Below, one piece after another: positions 25,502 to 34,042 of a stretch of 64,000 bases of DNA. This stretch comes from JAAYCI01 sp047972265 (lineage in GTDB: Bacteria; Bacillota; Clostridia; Oscillospirales; Ruminococcaceae). Position 1 is the first letter of the stretch. The number at the start of each line of letters is the position of its first letter. A model generated the notes under the pieces. The model had not been told where the DNA came from. It ran no database searches and saw only the letters and a list, made by a program, of their open reading frames with translations. The DNA is taken from assembly GCA_047972265.1 (NCBI GenBank), contig JBKEAM010000045.1, positions 1-64,000 of the forward strand, given 5' to 3'. The position numbers were made by a program, and so were the translations under genes.

Positions 25502-26107
25502 ATGTACGATATACAGGAGTTGCAGATGTACCGAAAGATGGGTTCTCTTTCTAAGGTTTTTATCTTTTTATGCGGCATAAATATTCTTTCTTCTTTAGGT
25601 CAATATTCTTATACTAAAAGCGAAAGCATGGGAAGGCAGATAAACCCTGCATATGTTTTTTGTCTTTTTGGTATCATCGCTGTTTCTCTTATTGCCGTAT
25701 ATTTTCTTGTTAAAAGAAGCAAATCCGGCCTTTTAGGATGCATGGCAGTAAGAACCATTTTACAACTTATGATTAATCCCACATTTGCACTGTTCAGCTT
25801 TATTTGGATTTTATATTTCTTCCTCTCAAAAAAATGCAAGGTCTACTTTGCATCCGAGTACGATTTTGAGTATATGAAAAAACAGGCGGCCGATCTACCT
25901 TTAAATGGGCCCATATGGTTACATCAAGAGCCCGTTACACAGGTTACACAACAAAGCAGAGAAGATCTTTCCCCCGCTGCCCTTGCCATTGCAGACTCTT
26001 TTGTAGCCCCTCCTTCTGCCATTCAACCGCAATCCCCTGTAATGCCGGTTGTGCAAACAACAATACCAGAACAGCCCGATACTACCGCTCCTTCTGCCCC
26101 TCAATAA
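25502..26107 (+). CDS. Small membrane protein, possibly DUF2569-like
   Basis: A 201-residue protein with three or four hydrophobic segments (about 18-38, 47-70, 76-108). They end in FIWILYFFLSKKCKVYF, which resembles the W(I/L)xYFxxSxRxxxxF end of the DUF2569 family. A soluble tail of about 85 residues follows, rich in Pro, Ala, Gln and Thr (VTQQSREDLSPAA, then PEQPDTTAPSAPQ). GGGGGAAGAG precedes the ATG. Function unknown; it pairs with a similar gene downstream. Confidence 0.6.
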   Translation: MYDIQELQMYRKMGSLSKVFIFLCGINILSSLGQYSYTKSESMGRQINPAYVFCLFGIIAVSLIAVYFLVKRSKSGLLGCMAVRTILQLMINPTFALFSFIWILYFFLSKKCKVYFASEYDFEYMKKQAADLPLNGPIWLHQEPVTQVTQQSREDLSPAALAIADSFVAPPSAIQPQSPVMPVVQTTIPEQPDTTAPSAPQ

Positions 26108-26249
26108 GTATTTCCCCTCGTAAACTCTTTTTTAAAACTTAGACCCGAATTTCTAATGGTTTATGTATATCAATTCTATTTACAAATGTTATATTTAATA
26201 TCATTTATACTATTTGTTTGTTCCCACCATTACATTTGGAGGTTCTCAC

Positions 26250-26756
26250 TTGAAAAAAGACCCCGCACAATATCGTAAACTTGGCGGCTGGATTTTGGTT
26301 TTTCTTGCTCTTGCCATCATCGATTTTGCCTCTGTTCTTTATGTTACAATTGCCATTCCAACCGATGCCGACCTGCTACGCGCAGTGGCGATTTTTCCTG
26401 CTATAAAACTGGTGCAAAATACCATCTTTATTATTAGCATACTTATTTGCATAACTCTTGTAGTGCAAATAGCAGCCATCATCCTGCGTAAAAAACGGAT
26501 TAACAAAGTATGTTTGTTTATACGTGCGGGACTTGCTGTTATTATGTTTGGCCTTGTATTTTGGCAAATAAGCGCCATTGCAACCGTAATTGGCGTTAGT
26601 GTTGGCACAGTATATGCGGGCACCGGTTCACTTTTAACCAATGCCCTTTCTATTGTGGTTTATACCGGTATATGGCTGGTATACTTTAACCGCGCACAAC
26701 GGTCGGCCGTATACTTTTTAACCCAGCACAGCTACAACAGTGTATATGGCAAATAA
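26250..26756 (+). CDS. Small membrane protein, possibly DUF2569-like
   Basis: A 168-residue protein with four membrane segments. YRKLGGWILVFLALAIIDF at the start and IWLVYFNRAQRSAVYFL at the end match the general DUF2569 pattern. I choose the TTG at 26250 because GGAGG lies 7 bp upstream (26238-26242); the earlier in-frame ATG at 26214 has no site. The family has no assigned function. It is followed by a terminator. Confidence 0.6.
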   Translation: MKKDPAQYRKLGGWILVFLALAIIDFASVLYVTIAIPTDADLLRAVAIFPAIKLVQNTIFIISILICITLVVQIAAIILRKKRINKVCLFIRAGLAVIMFGLVFWQISAIATVIGVSVGTVYAGTGSLLTNALSIVVYTGIWLVYFNRAQRSAVYFLTQHSYNSVYGK

Positions 26757-26768
26757 CCTTATTTTATT

Positions 26769-26801
26769 AAAGGCCTACCTGTAAATTGGGTAGGCCTTTT
26801 G
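26769..26801 (+). terminator. Rho-independent terminator
   Basis: AAAGGCCTACC/GGTAGGCCTTTT hairpin ending the small membrane-protein gene. About 120 bp of AT-rich sequence with no gene separates it from the next terminator. Confidence 0.8.
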
Positions 26802-26920
26802 CATTTCTTTTCATCCATACAAGCACACTTAAAATTACATTTTGCAATTATTATAAAATAAATTACAATTTGTTGTTTAAATACTTATATCTATATGCAA
26901 TCTTTTTATCTTAACCATAT

Positions 26921-26959
26921 AAAAAAGCTCCCTTACAGGAAAACCCTGTAAGGGAGCTT
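26921..26959 (-). terminator. Terminator of the ribosomal superoperon
   Basis: 15-bp perfect arms (26925-26939 and 26945-26959, AAGCTCCCTTACAGG) with TTTTTT on the leftward strand, directly after rplQ. Confidence 0.9.
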
Positions 26960-26968
26960 ATGCTTTAA

Positions 26969-27310
26969 TTAAACCAGCTCGATAATTGCCATGGGGGCAG
27001 CGTCACCACGACGCACACCAATTTTGGTAATGCGGGTGTATCCGCCGGCACGGTCCATATAGCGGGGAGCAACTTCGTCAATTACCTTTTTGGCTACGGT
27101 TTCTTTGGTAATGTAGCCAAATACCTGGCGTTTAGAGTGCAAATCGGTATTTTTGCCAAGGGTAACCATCTTTTCCGCCATGGTACGTACTTCTTTGGCG
27201 CGGGTAACGGTAGTTTCGATTTTTCCGGTTTCGAACAGGTAGGTAACCATCGCGCGCATCATAGCTTTGCGATGATCGCTTGCTCTGCCGAGCTTCCTCG
27301 TTCCGGGCAT
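26969..27310 (-). CDS. rplQ: 50S ribosomal protein L17
   Basis: 113 residues, normal for bacterial bL17, which lies near the tunnel exit side of the 50S subunit. The N-terminal MPGTRKLGRASDHRKAMMRAM and FETGKIETTVTRAKEVR are the family signature. It is the last gene of the alpha block and ends at a strong terminator. It is separated from rpoA by 139 bp containing two hairpins. Confidence 0.97.
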   Translation of the reverse strand: MPGTRKLGRASDHRKAMMRAMVTYLFETGKIETTVTRAKEVRTMAEKMVTLGKNTDLHSKRQVFGYITKETVAKKVIDEVAPRYMDRAGGYTRITKIGVRRGDAAPMAIIELV

Positions 27311-27366
27311 GCTATTCCACTCCTTTATCAGTAGGCAATGCCTTCGCCTTGCCTCTTATGTCATCT

Positions 27367-27405
27367 TTTGAAAAAACAACAATTCAAGATTGTTATTTTT
27401 TCAAA
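27367..27405 (-). repeat. Hairpin in the rpoA-rplQ gap (AT-rich)
   Basis: Arms 27367-27383 and 27389-27405 pair over 17 bases with one mismatch around a 5-base loop. On the mRNA it ends in a U-rich arm, so it could be a weak attenuator or an mRNA stabiliser before rplQ. Confidence 0.6.
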
Positions 27406-27407
27406 CG

Positions 27408-27428
27408 GCGGCAAACTAAGTTTGCCGC
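27408..27428 (-). repeat. Hairpin in the rpoA-rplQ gap (GC-rich)
   Basis: GCGGCAAAC/GTTTGCCGC perfect 9-bp arms with a 3-base loop, just upstream (on the mRNA) of the AT-rich hairpin. Confidence 0.6.
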
Positions 27429-27449
27429 AGGGCCAATCGGCCGTTTTGT

Positions 27450-28403
27450 TTATTGGTTCTCGTCTTTTAGGTTAAAACCAAGGGAATGCAGTTTTTCAAT
27501 AACCTCTTCCAGGCTTTTACGGCCAAGGTTACGCACTTTCATCATTTCCTCTTCAGATTTGCTTACCAAATCTTCTACGGTGTTAATCCCGGCGCGTTTT
27601 AAGCAGTTAAAGCTGCGCACGCTCAAATCAAGCTCTTCAATTGTCATCTCTAGGGTATGTTCTTTTCCGCCCTCATCCTTTTCAACAAGGATTTCGGCAT
27701 CCATAGTTTCGCCCGAAAGATTTACAAACAAGTTTAAGTGCTCAATCATAATACGCGCTGCAAGGCTTACCGCTTCTTTAGCGCTGATGGTACCATCTGT
27801 CCATACTTCTATCGACAGTTTGTCGTAGTCGGTAATTTGGCCTACACGGGTATTTTGCACCGAGTAGTTTACCTTTAGCACTGGTGTATAGATACTGTCT
27901 ACCGGAATAGCCCCAAGCCCTGCTTCGTCAGCACTTTGCTTGTTGCGCTCGGCCGGTACATAGCCACGGCCTTTATCCAATGTCAGTTCCATAATCAGGC
28001 GGCCGCCCTCGGCCAGGTTTGCAATGTGGTGATCCGGATTAAGGATTTCCACTTCGCTGTCGTGCTGGATGCTGCCAGCGGTAACTTCACATTCGCCCGA
28101 TGCGTCAATGCGCAAGGTTTTGGGTCCATCGCCAAAAATTTTGGCGTTAATTCCCTTGATGTTCAGTACCATCTCGGTTACGTCTTCTTGCACGCCCTCT
28201 ACAATAGAGAACTCGTGCACAACACCATCAATTTTAACGCTGGTAACCGCTACACCCGGCAAAGAAGAAAGCAGGATGCGGCGCAGGCTGTTGCCAAGTG
28301 TTGTTCCAAAGCCACGCTCCAAAGGCTCCACAACAAAAGTGCCGTGGCGTCCATCTGGAGACAACTGGTCGGTTTCGATTTTTGGACGTTCCATTTCCAT
28401 CAT
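27450..28403 (-). CDS. rpoA: DNA-directed RNA polymerase subunit alpha
   Basis: 317 residues. The N-terminal assembly domain (LERGFGTTLGNSLRRILLSSLPG at about 28-50, cut here to its core) dimerises and nucleates beta/beta' assembly. The C-terminal domain (about 250-310, EELDLSVRSFNCLKRAGI and LGRKSLEEV) binds UP elements and activators. GGGAGGG lies 7 bp before the ATG. It is coupled to the ribosomal genes as in all Firmicutes alpha operons. Confidence 0.98.
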   Translation of the reverse strand: MMEMERPKIETDQLSPDGRHGTFVVEPLERGFGTTLGNSLRRILLSSLPGVAVTSVKIDGVVHEFSIVEGVQEDVTEMVLNIKGINAKIFGDGPKTLRIDASGECEVTAGSIQHDSEVEILNPDHHIANLAEGGRLIMELTLDKGRGYVPAERNKQSADEAGLGAIPVDSIYTPVLKVNYSVQNTRVGQITDYDKLSIEVWTDGTISAKEAVSLAARIMIEHLNLFVNLSGETMDAEILVEKDEGGKEHTLEMTIEELDLSVRSFNCLKRAGINTVEDLVSKSEEEMMKVRNLGRKSLEEVIEKLHSLGFNLKDENQ

Positions 28404-28521
28404 ATATTAACCCTCCCCTTGTTAAGGATCCCTGCCCTATGCCTCAACAGGCAGCAGGCGGGTCCGCGGGACAGCGGTCTTGTTCCGCTGCACAATATCG
28501 AATAACAACTAAACGAGCGGG

Positions 28522-29148
28522 TTACTTGGAGTACAACTCTACAATCAAGTGCTCTTCGATATCAAAGTCGATGTCCGCACGGTCTGGCAGCTTAGAAACT
28601 ACAACGCTCATTTTTTCGGCGTCTTTGCTTAACCATGTGGGCACAACACGCGCAGCATTTTTTTCGTTGTTTTCTTTCAGCTTGGGGCTGTCAGAAGATT
28701 TAACAACTACTTTATCGCCCTCTTTAACCAAGAAAGATGCAATGTCAACAACCTGATCGTTTACAGTAAAGTGACGATGCAGTACCAACTGGCGGGCTTC
28801 TTTACGGCTCATAGCAAAGCCTGCGCGATATACTACGTTGTCCAAACGAGTTTCCAGAATGCGAAGCAAGTTTTCACCTGTAATTCCGGCTTTACGTGCA
28901 GACATTTCGAAGTATTTTTCAAACTGGCTTTCTAATACGCCATAGTAGCGTTTTGCTTTTTGTTTGGCGCGCAGCTGCATGCCATATTCAGATACCTTTT
29001 TACGTACCTGGCTTTGTCCATGCTGGCCGGGTGCAAAAGCACGACGGTTCATTGCGCATTTTTCGCCATAGCAGCGATCCCCTTTCAGGAACAGCTTCTG
29101 ATTTTCGCGGCGGCACTGGCGGCAAACCGCACCTGTATATCTTGCCAT
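28522..29148 (-). CDS. rpsD: 30S ribosomal protein S4
   Basis: 208 residues. A primary 16S rRNA binder that nucleates the 30S body, with an S4 RNA-binding domain at about 95-155 (RLDNVVYRAGFAMSRKEARQ). The N-terminus MARYTGAVCRQCRRENQKLF keeps a zinc-type CxxC and further Cys (KGDRCYGEKCAM), so this is the C+ form. It sits between rpsK and rpoA, the Clostridia-type position; in Bacillus rpsD is elsewhere. Confidence 0.97.
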   Translation of the reverse strand: MARYTGAVCRQCRRENQKLFLKGDRCYGEKCAMNRRAFAPGQHGQSQVRKKVSEYGMQLRAKQKAKRYYGVLESQFEKYFEMSARKAGITGENLLRILETRLDNVVYRAGFAMSRKEARQLVLHRHFTVNDQVVDIASFLVKEGDKVVVKSSDSPKLKENNEKNAARVVPTWLSKDAEKMSVVVSKLPDRADIDFDIEEHLIVELYSK

Positions 29149-29169
29149 AGTGAGAAACTCCTCCTTCTT

Positions 29170-29577
29170 TTAAATGCGGCGACGTTTTGGCGGGCGGCAC
29201 CCATTGTGGGGAACCGGAGTAACGTCTTTAATCATATTAACTTCAAGGCCGGTTGCCTGCAAAGCGCGAATAGCAGCTTCGCGTCCTGCACCGGGGCCCT
29301 TAACGTAAACTTCTACAACCTTCATGCCATGCTCCATAGCAGCTTTGGCAGCGGTTTCGGCAGCAGTTTGTGCTGCAAACGGGGTAGATTTACGAGAACC
29401 ACGGAAACCCAAACCTCCAGAGGAAGCCCAGCTGATGGCATTGCCCTGCACATCAGTGATGGTAACAATGGTGTTGTTGAAGGTGGACTGGATATGTGCA
29501 GCTCCACGCTCGATATTTTTGCGCTCGCGACGCTTGGTGCGGGTGGCACCGCGTTTGGCTGTTGCTTTTGTTGCCAT
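29170..29577 (-). CDS. rpsK: 30S ribosomal protein S11
   Basis: 135 residues; forms the platform near the mRNA exit with S7 and S18. The motif ITDVQGNAISWASSGGLGFRGSRKSTPFAAQ (residues 39-69; key residues GxxGFxGSRKSTPFAAQ) and the C-terminal TPVPHNGCRPPKRRRI are diagnostic. AAGGAGGG precedes ATG. Confidence 0.97.
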   Translation of the reverse strand: MATKATAKRGATRTKRRERKNIERGAAHIQSTFNNTIVTITDVQGNAISWASSGGLGFRGSRKSTPFAAQTAAETAAKAAMEHGMKVVEVYVKGPGAGREAAIRALQATGLEVNMIKDVTPVPHNGCRPPKRRRI

Positions 29578-29592
29578 TTGGTTCTTCCCTCC

Positions 29593-29961
29593 TTATTTCT
29601 TTTTGTTGGCGACTGTTTTCTTGCCGCCTTTGCGGGTACGGGCATTGGTTTTGGTGCGCTGGCCGCGTACCGGCAAGCCCTTACGATGACGTACGCCACG
29701 ATAGCACTGAATTTCAGTCAAACGTTTGATATCCAATGCAACGGTACGGCGCAGATCGCCTTCTACGGCTATGTTTTTCTCAATATATTCGCGGATCAGA
29801 CCCTCTTCGTCATGGCTAAGGTCTTTTACACGAGTGTCTGGATTAATTCCTGTGGCAGCCAAAATCTCTTTGGCTTTGGTGCGGCCAATCCCAAAGATAT
29901 AGGTCAGCCCAATTTCCACGCGCTTCTCGCGCGGCAGGTCGACTCCGGCAATACGTGCCAT
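29593..29961 (-). CDS. rpsM: 30S ribosomal protein S13
   Basis: 122 residues; in the 30S head, contacting the P-site tRNA and the 50S subunit. MARIAGVDLPREKRVEIGLT and the basic tail (RGQRTKTNARTRKGGKKT) are typical. ATG 29961 is chosen over an upstream in-frame GTG that abuts AGGAGG. Confidence 0.97.
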   Translation of the reverse strand: MARIAGVDLPREKRVEIGLTYIFGIGRTKAKEILAATGINPDTRVKDLSHDEEGLIREYIEKNIAVEGDLRRTVALDIKRLTEIQCYRGVRHRKGLPVRGQRTKTNARTRKGGKKTVANKKK

Positions 29962-30093
29962 CTGGTTGTACACCTCCTGTTTTATACATCCCGTTCCTCG
30001 CAGCCGGCGGCGGGATATCTCCGCACGGTGGGCGATCCATAGGTTACAAGGCCATTGCCTTCGAGAGAGGTACTTTCGAAGGCACGCCTTACA

Positions 30094-30207
30094 TTAACCC
30101 TGGCGCTGCTTATGCTTGGGGTTTTGGCAAATTACCATAACCTTGCCCTTGCGTTTGATTACCTTGCATTTTTCACACATCGGCTTTACCGAAGGTTTAA
30201 CTTTCAT
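30094..30207 (-). CDS. rpmJ: 50S ribosomal protein L36
   Basis: 37 residues, beginning MKVKPSVKPMCEKCKVIKRK. The zinc ligands C-x2-C-x12-C-x4-H are all present (zinc-dependent C+ form). It is too short for ordinary gene callers, and sits in its usual place between infA and rpsM. GGAGG lies upstream of the ATG. It stabilises 23S rRNA near the peptidyl-transferase side. Confidence 0.95.
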   Translation of the reverse strand: MKVKPSVKPMCEKCKVIKRKGKVMVICQNPKHKQRQG

Positions 30208-30304
30208 CGTTCGCAGCCTCCTTTGTTGAAGCTTGGGCGGCAGATGCGCCCTGTTAGTTTGCGTTTTGCCTTATATCTGGCCGGCACAAGGCCGAAACAA
30301 ATAC

Positions 30305-30523
30305 CTACTTTGTTCGCCAGGTGATGCGCCCCTTGGTTAAATCATACGGAGACATCTCCACGGTTACCTTATCGCCGGGCAGTATACGGATGAAGTTCAT
30401 CCTCAACTTACCAGAGATATGGGCCAGCAACTGGTGTCCACCCTGAATCTCCACCTTAAACATGGCATTGGGCATGGCTTCTACCACGACGCCCTCCACT
30501 TCGATAACGTCCTCTTTTCCCAT
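30305..30523 (-). CDS. infA: Translation initiation factor IF-1
   Basis: 72 residues, exactly the family length: an OB-fold protein that occupies the A site during initiation. MGKEDVIEVEGVVVEAMPNA and GDKVTVEMSPYDLTKGRI are diagnostic. The ATG at 30523 is set by AAAGGAGG 9 bp upstream, which lies inside the end of the KOW gene. Confidence 0.97.
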   Translation of the reverse strand: MGKEDVIEVEGVVVEAMPNAMFKVEIQGGHQLLAHISGKLRMNFIRILPGDKVTVEMSPYDLTKGRITWRTK

Positions 30524-30524
30524 G

Positions 30525-30794
30525 CTACCCATCCTCCTTTGCATTTGGCGCGCTTTCGCAGGTATACTCAGCAAGCGCCTTCTTTAGCGATACATCTGTC
30601 TGCATCTGCTCTGCTTTTAATACAGTAAGCGTTGGGGCAATGTGTTTTAGGTTTTTGGCCTTGGGCGCAGCGAGCAGCCGTTTATCGCCGTCCGCCACCA
30701 AAACCCTTTCCTCCTGCAACCCTACAACTGCGTACAGATGAGCAACATCGCGTCCTGCGCGGCTGGCCACTATCTGTCCTATCTCCAGTTGCAT
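30525..30794 (-). CDS. KOW-domain RNA-binding protein (L14e/L6e-like)
   Basis: 89 residues. The first 45 form a KOW-type beta-barrel (GQIVASRAGRDVAHLYAVVG, then ADGDKRLLAAPKAKNLKHI). In Clostridia this small gene is regularly found between map and infA and is annotated as a KOW domain protein similar to L14e-type ribosomal proteins; its role is not established. It ends 1 bp before infA starts and begins 4 bp after map. Confidence 0.85.
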   Translation of the reverse strand: MQLEIGQIVASRAGRDVAHLYAVVGLQEERVLVADGDKRLLAAPKAKNLKHIAPTLTVLKAEQMQTDVSLKKALAEYTCESAPNAKEDG

Positions 30795-30798
30795 CGCT

Positions 30799-31548
30799 TT
30801 ACCTCTTTGTTAAAATTTCGGGCCCCTGTTTCGTAATTACGATGGTGTGCTCGAAATGGGCGGCAAGTCCGCCATCTTTGGTTTTCACGGTCCATTCATC
30901 CGGCAAAATATATACATCAAACCCTTTTTCGTTCACCATGGGTTCAATGGCTATCGTCATGCCCGGCACCAGCCTTGCGCCATGCCCCGCCCTGCCAAAG
31001 TTAGGCACTTCGGGTTCTTCGTGCAGTTCACGGCCTACGCCATGCCCCACAAAAGCACGCACCACCGAAAATCCGGCGGCTTCTACATAAGACTGCACCG
31101 CAAAGCCTATATCACCCACACGGGCGCCCGGCTGGGCGGCTTCTATGCCTTTAAGCAATGCCTGCTGGGTAACCTCTGTAAGGCGTTTCGCCTCCGCGCT
31201 TACCTCACCACACAAAAAGGTGGCGGCATTGTCGCCATGAAATCCATCCAAAATCGCGCCTGTATCTAAAGAGACAATATCGCCCTCTTTTAACACGCCT
31301 TTATCCGAAGGAATTCCATGAATAACCGTATCATTTACCGAAACACAGGTGGCCGCCGGAAATCCGCCGTATCCCTTAAAGTTTGGCTTTGCGCCATGCT
31401 TTAAGATGTAGGACTCCACCGCGTTGTTAACCTCTGCGGTGGTAGCCCCCGGCCGTACAACCGCGCCTCCCGCTGCCAAAGCACCCGCCGATATTTCACA
31501 GGCACGGCGCATTTTGACAAGTTCGGCAGCACTTTTGATTGAAATCAC
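30799..31548 (-). CDS. map: Methionine aminopeptidase type I
   Basis: 249 residues; removes the N-terminal Met from nascent proteins. Metal ligands of the pita-bread fold are visible: NDTVIHGIP, SLDTGAILDGFHGDNA (two Asp), GHGVGRELHE (His) and the final Glu pair (IEPMVNEKG, HFEHTIVIT). Translation starts at GTG, overlapping the adk stop by 4 bp, so the two are coupled. There is no N-terminal zinc extension. Confidence 0.95.
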   Translation of the reverse strand: MISIKSAAELVKMRRACEISAGALAAGGAVVRPGATTAEVNNAVESYILKHGAKPNFKGYGGFPAATCVSVNDTVIHGIPSDKGVLKEGDIVSLDTGAILDGFHGDNAATFLCGEVSAEAKRLTEVTQQALLKGIEAAQPGARVGDIGFAVQSYVEAAGFSVVRAFVGHGVGRELHEEPEVPNFGRAGHGARLVPGMTIAIEPMVNEKGFDVYILPDEWTVKTKDGGLAAHFEHTIVITKQGPEILTKR

Positions 31549-32183
31549 GCCAGTCCCTCCAGCGCCTTTTCCACCCGGGCAGATGTCTCGGAAAGTTCTT
31601 CGGCTCCCTCAACTTCTGCCAACTTGCCGCGTACGCGGTAAAAATCAATCAGCGGTTTGGTCTCTTTATGGTAAGTGGCCAAACGTGCCAAAATGGTTTC
31701 GGGTTCATCATCCTTGCGGATGATAAGGCGCCCATGGCAGCGGTCACAAACGTCCGGCTGCTTGCTGGGGCGGTAAATGGTGTGGTAAGAAGCACCGCAA
31801 CTTTCGCACACACGGCGACCCGACAGGCGCCGAACGATGTCCTCGTCCGACACATAGATGTTGACAACACGATCGATCTCAACACCCATTTTTTCCAGGG
31901 CCTCTGCCTGCGCTTCGGTACGCGGCACTCCGTCTAAAATAAATCCATTGGCAGCATCGGGCTGCTGCATGCGCTCGCGAATTACACCGATGATTACATC
32001 ATCCGGCACCAAGGCGCCGGCATCCATGTAACTTTTGGCCTTTAGGCCAGTTTCGGTGCCATTTTTAATGGCCTCGCGAAGAATATTGCCGGTAGACAGC
32101 GCCGGAATGTTGAACTTATCACAGATAATTTCAGCCTGTGTTCCTTTGCCTGCTCCGGGTGCACCCATCAGAATCAGTTTCAT
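31545..32183 (-). CDS. adk: Adenylate kinase
   Basis: 212 residues; converts AMP and ATP to two ADP. P-loop GAPGAGKGTQ at residues 7-16; AMP-binding STGNILREAI; LID domain with a four-Cys zinc site (CESCGASYHT at ~127, then CDRC), as in Gram-positive long-form kinases. Located between secY and map as in most Firmicutes. Confidence 0.97.
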   Translation of the reverse strand: MKLILMGAPGAGKGTQAEIICDKFNIPALSTGNILREAIKNGTETGLKAKSYMDAGALVPDDVIIGVIRERMQQPDAANGFILDGVPRTEAQAEALEKMGVEIDRVVNIYVSDEDIVRRLSGRRVCESCGASYHTIYRPSKQPDVCDRCHGRLIIRKDDEPETILARLATYHKETKPLIDFYRVRGKLAEVEGAEELSETSARVEKALEGLA

Positions 32184-32235
32184 ATGGATCTGTCTCCCCT
32201 TTCTGCCGCCTTAAACGGATTGGGCTGTACTGTTT

Positions 32236-33582
32236 TTATTCAAGAAAACCCTTGTGGTGACGCATCAGCATAAAGCTTTCCAGGCTACGGGTGGTATCCA
32301 GTGCAACACCAACCACAATCAGCAGCGATGTGCCGCCCAGCTGGATGTTAACGCCCGAGATATTGCCCAGGATGATTGGGCCGATGGCCACAACCAAAAG
32401 GAAAATTGCGCCGATAAGCGTTACCTTGCTGATAACCTTGGAGATAAAATCGCTGGTTGGTTTGCCCGGGCGAATGCCGGGAATAGAACCGTTGTTTTTC
32501 TTAAGGTTATTGGCCAGCTCAATTGGATTGTATGTAATGGCTACGTAGAAATAGTTAAACGCAATAATTAAAAGCGCATAAATAATAGCATATACATACC
32601 CACGGCTGCTTAAAGAATTGAGCACCGTGTACCAAAAGCTTCCTTCTGCCGGTGTAAACACAGTTAGTATTGTTGCCGGAATGGAAGTAAGGGATGAAGC
32701 AAAAATGATGGGCATAACGCCGCTCATATTTACCTTAATGGGCAGGTGGCTGCTCTGTCCGCCATACATCTTACGGCCCACTACCTTTTTAGCGTACTGC
32801 ACCGGAATGCGGCGCTCGGCGCTATTGAGGATAACCACCAATACAATGGCAGCAAGTGCCAAAATAAAGATGATGGGCAGCCAAATGTAGATGGAAGGCT
32901 GGCCTGCTACGCCAAGCTCGGGATAACCCTTTGCAAGGCCCAGGTAATTGCTTACAGAAGAGAAAATACTGCCGCCGCGAGAGATGATACCCGCGAAAAT
33001 CAGCATAGAAATACCGTTGCCAACACCCTTTTGGTCTATCTGCTCGCCCATCCACATTAGCAGCAAGCTGCCTGCGGTAAAGGCAAGAACGATAACAAAA
33101 GCGCTAAACAACTGCGCACCCATGGGGGCAGCGGCTGTGGTGCCTACAGCGGGCCCGTATAACAAGGCACCCTGAGAGCGAAGAATCCAGTAATAGCCAA
33201 TACCCAGCGCTACCGCAAGGCCACCGCCAAAATAACGGGTAAGGCGGTTGTACTTACGCTGTCCTTCGGGTCCTTCTTTGCGCATTCTGTCCAAAGAAGG
33301 AAAAGCAACAGCAAGCAGCTGAATAATGATGGAAGCATTGATGTATGGCTGCACGCCCAGCGCAAATAGCGAACCGTTGCTTAAAGCGTCGCCGCCCATC
33401 ATATCCATGAAACCTAAAATAGTTCCGCTCATGCTCTCCATGTAACTGCGGACTACGTCCACATTGATGAAGGGTACTGAAACCGCTACACCAAGACGGA
33501 AAATAACAAGAATTAAAAGAGTATACAGGATACGTTTGCGAAGGTCTCCGATTTTCCACGCGTTGCGAAACGTGCTGAACAT
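32236..33582 (-). CDS. secY: Protein translocase subunit SecY
   Basis: 448 residues, ten membrane segments; the channel of the Sec translocon. The first segment (RKRILYTLLILVIFRLGVAV), the plug-region PFINVD, and the conserved cytoplasmic loops carrying the ribosome/SecA contacts (KKNNGSIPGIRPGKPT at ~345) are clear. Its ATG follows the rplO stop by 1 bp, so its ribosome-binding site lies inside rplO. Confidence 0.98.
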   Translation of the reverse strand: MFSTFRNAWKIGDLRKRILYTLLILVIFRLGVAVSVPFINVDVVRSYMESMSGTILGFMDMMGGDALSNGSLFALGVQPYINASIIIQLLAVAFPSLDRMRKEGPEGQRKYNRLTRYFGGGLAVALGIGYYWILRSQGALLYGPAVGTTAAAPMGAQLFSAFVIVLAFTAGSLLLMWMGEQIDQKGVGNGISMLIFAGIISRGGSIFSSVSNYLGLAKGYPELGVAGQPSIYIWLPIIFILALAAIVLVVILNSAERRIPVQYAKKVVGRKMYGGQSSHLPIKVNMSGVMPIIFASSLTSIPATILTVFTPAEGSFWYTVLNSLSSRGYVYAIIYALLIIAFNYFYVAITYNPIELANNLKKNNGSIPGIRPGKPTSDFISKVISKVTLIGAIFLLVVAIGPIILGNISGVNIQLGGTSLLIVVGVALDTTRSLESFMLMRHHKGFLE

Positions 33583-33583
33583 C

Positions 33584-34021
33584 TTATACCACCTCTGCCT
33601 TCCCGCCTGCCTTCTCTATCTTTTCTTTTGCACTGGCCGAAAAAGCAGTAAGCTTTACAGTAAGGGATTTGGAAAGTTCACCATCTCCCAAAACCTTTAC
33701 ACCATCCAGCGACTTTTTAATGAGGCCATGAGCCACCAGTGCTTCGGTATCTACAACACTGCCAGCCTTGAAGATTTCAAGGTCGCCCACCTTAACCACA
33801 GCATAATGTGTGGCAAAAATGTTGTTGAATCCACGCTTGGGTAAACGGCGCTGCAGGGGCATCTGGCCGCCTTCAAATCCGGCTTTTTTAGACCCCGAGC
33901 GGGCTTTTTGGCCTTTGTGGCCGTACCCCGCTGTTTTTCCGTTGCCACTTGCGTGGCCGCGGCCTTTGCGCTTGGGCGCCACATTAGAGCCGGGCGCCGG
34001 GCTTAATTCATGAAGTTTCAA
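33584..34021 (-). CDS. rplO: 50S ribosomal protein L15
   Basis: 145 residues; late assembly protein of the 50S. MKLHELSPAPGSNVAPKRKG and GFEGGQMPLQRRLPKRGF are diagnostic. It uses TTG as start, with AGGAGG 9 bp upstream; no ATG/GTG alternative exists nearby. Confidence 0.97.
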   Translation of the reverse strand: MKLHELSPAPGSNVAPKRKGRGHASGNGKTAGYGHKGQKARSGSKKAGFEGGQMPLQRRLPKRGFNNIFATHYAVVKVGDLEIFKAGSVVDTEALVAHGLIKKSLDGVKVLGDGELSKSLTVKLTAFSASAKEKIEKAGGKAEVV

Positions 34022-34042
34022 TGCAATGCACCTCCTCTGCGT

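Noticed and set aside
28896..30042. Long open frames on the + strand opposite rpsD, rpsK and rpsM (and similar frames across 34.8-36.1 kb)
   Set aside because: They are antisense to highly conserved ribosomal genes, lack ribosome-binding sites, and arise from codon bias on the opposite strand.
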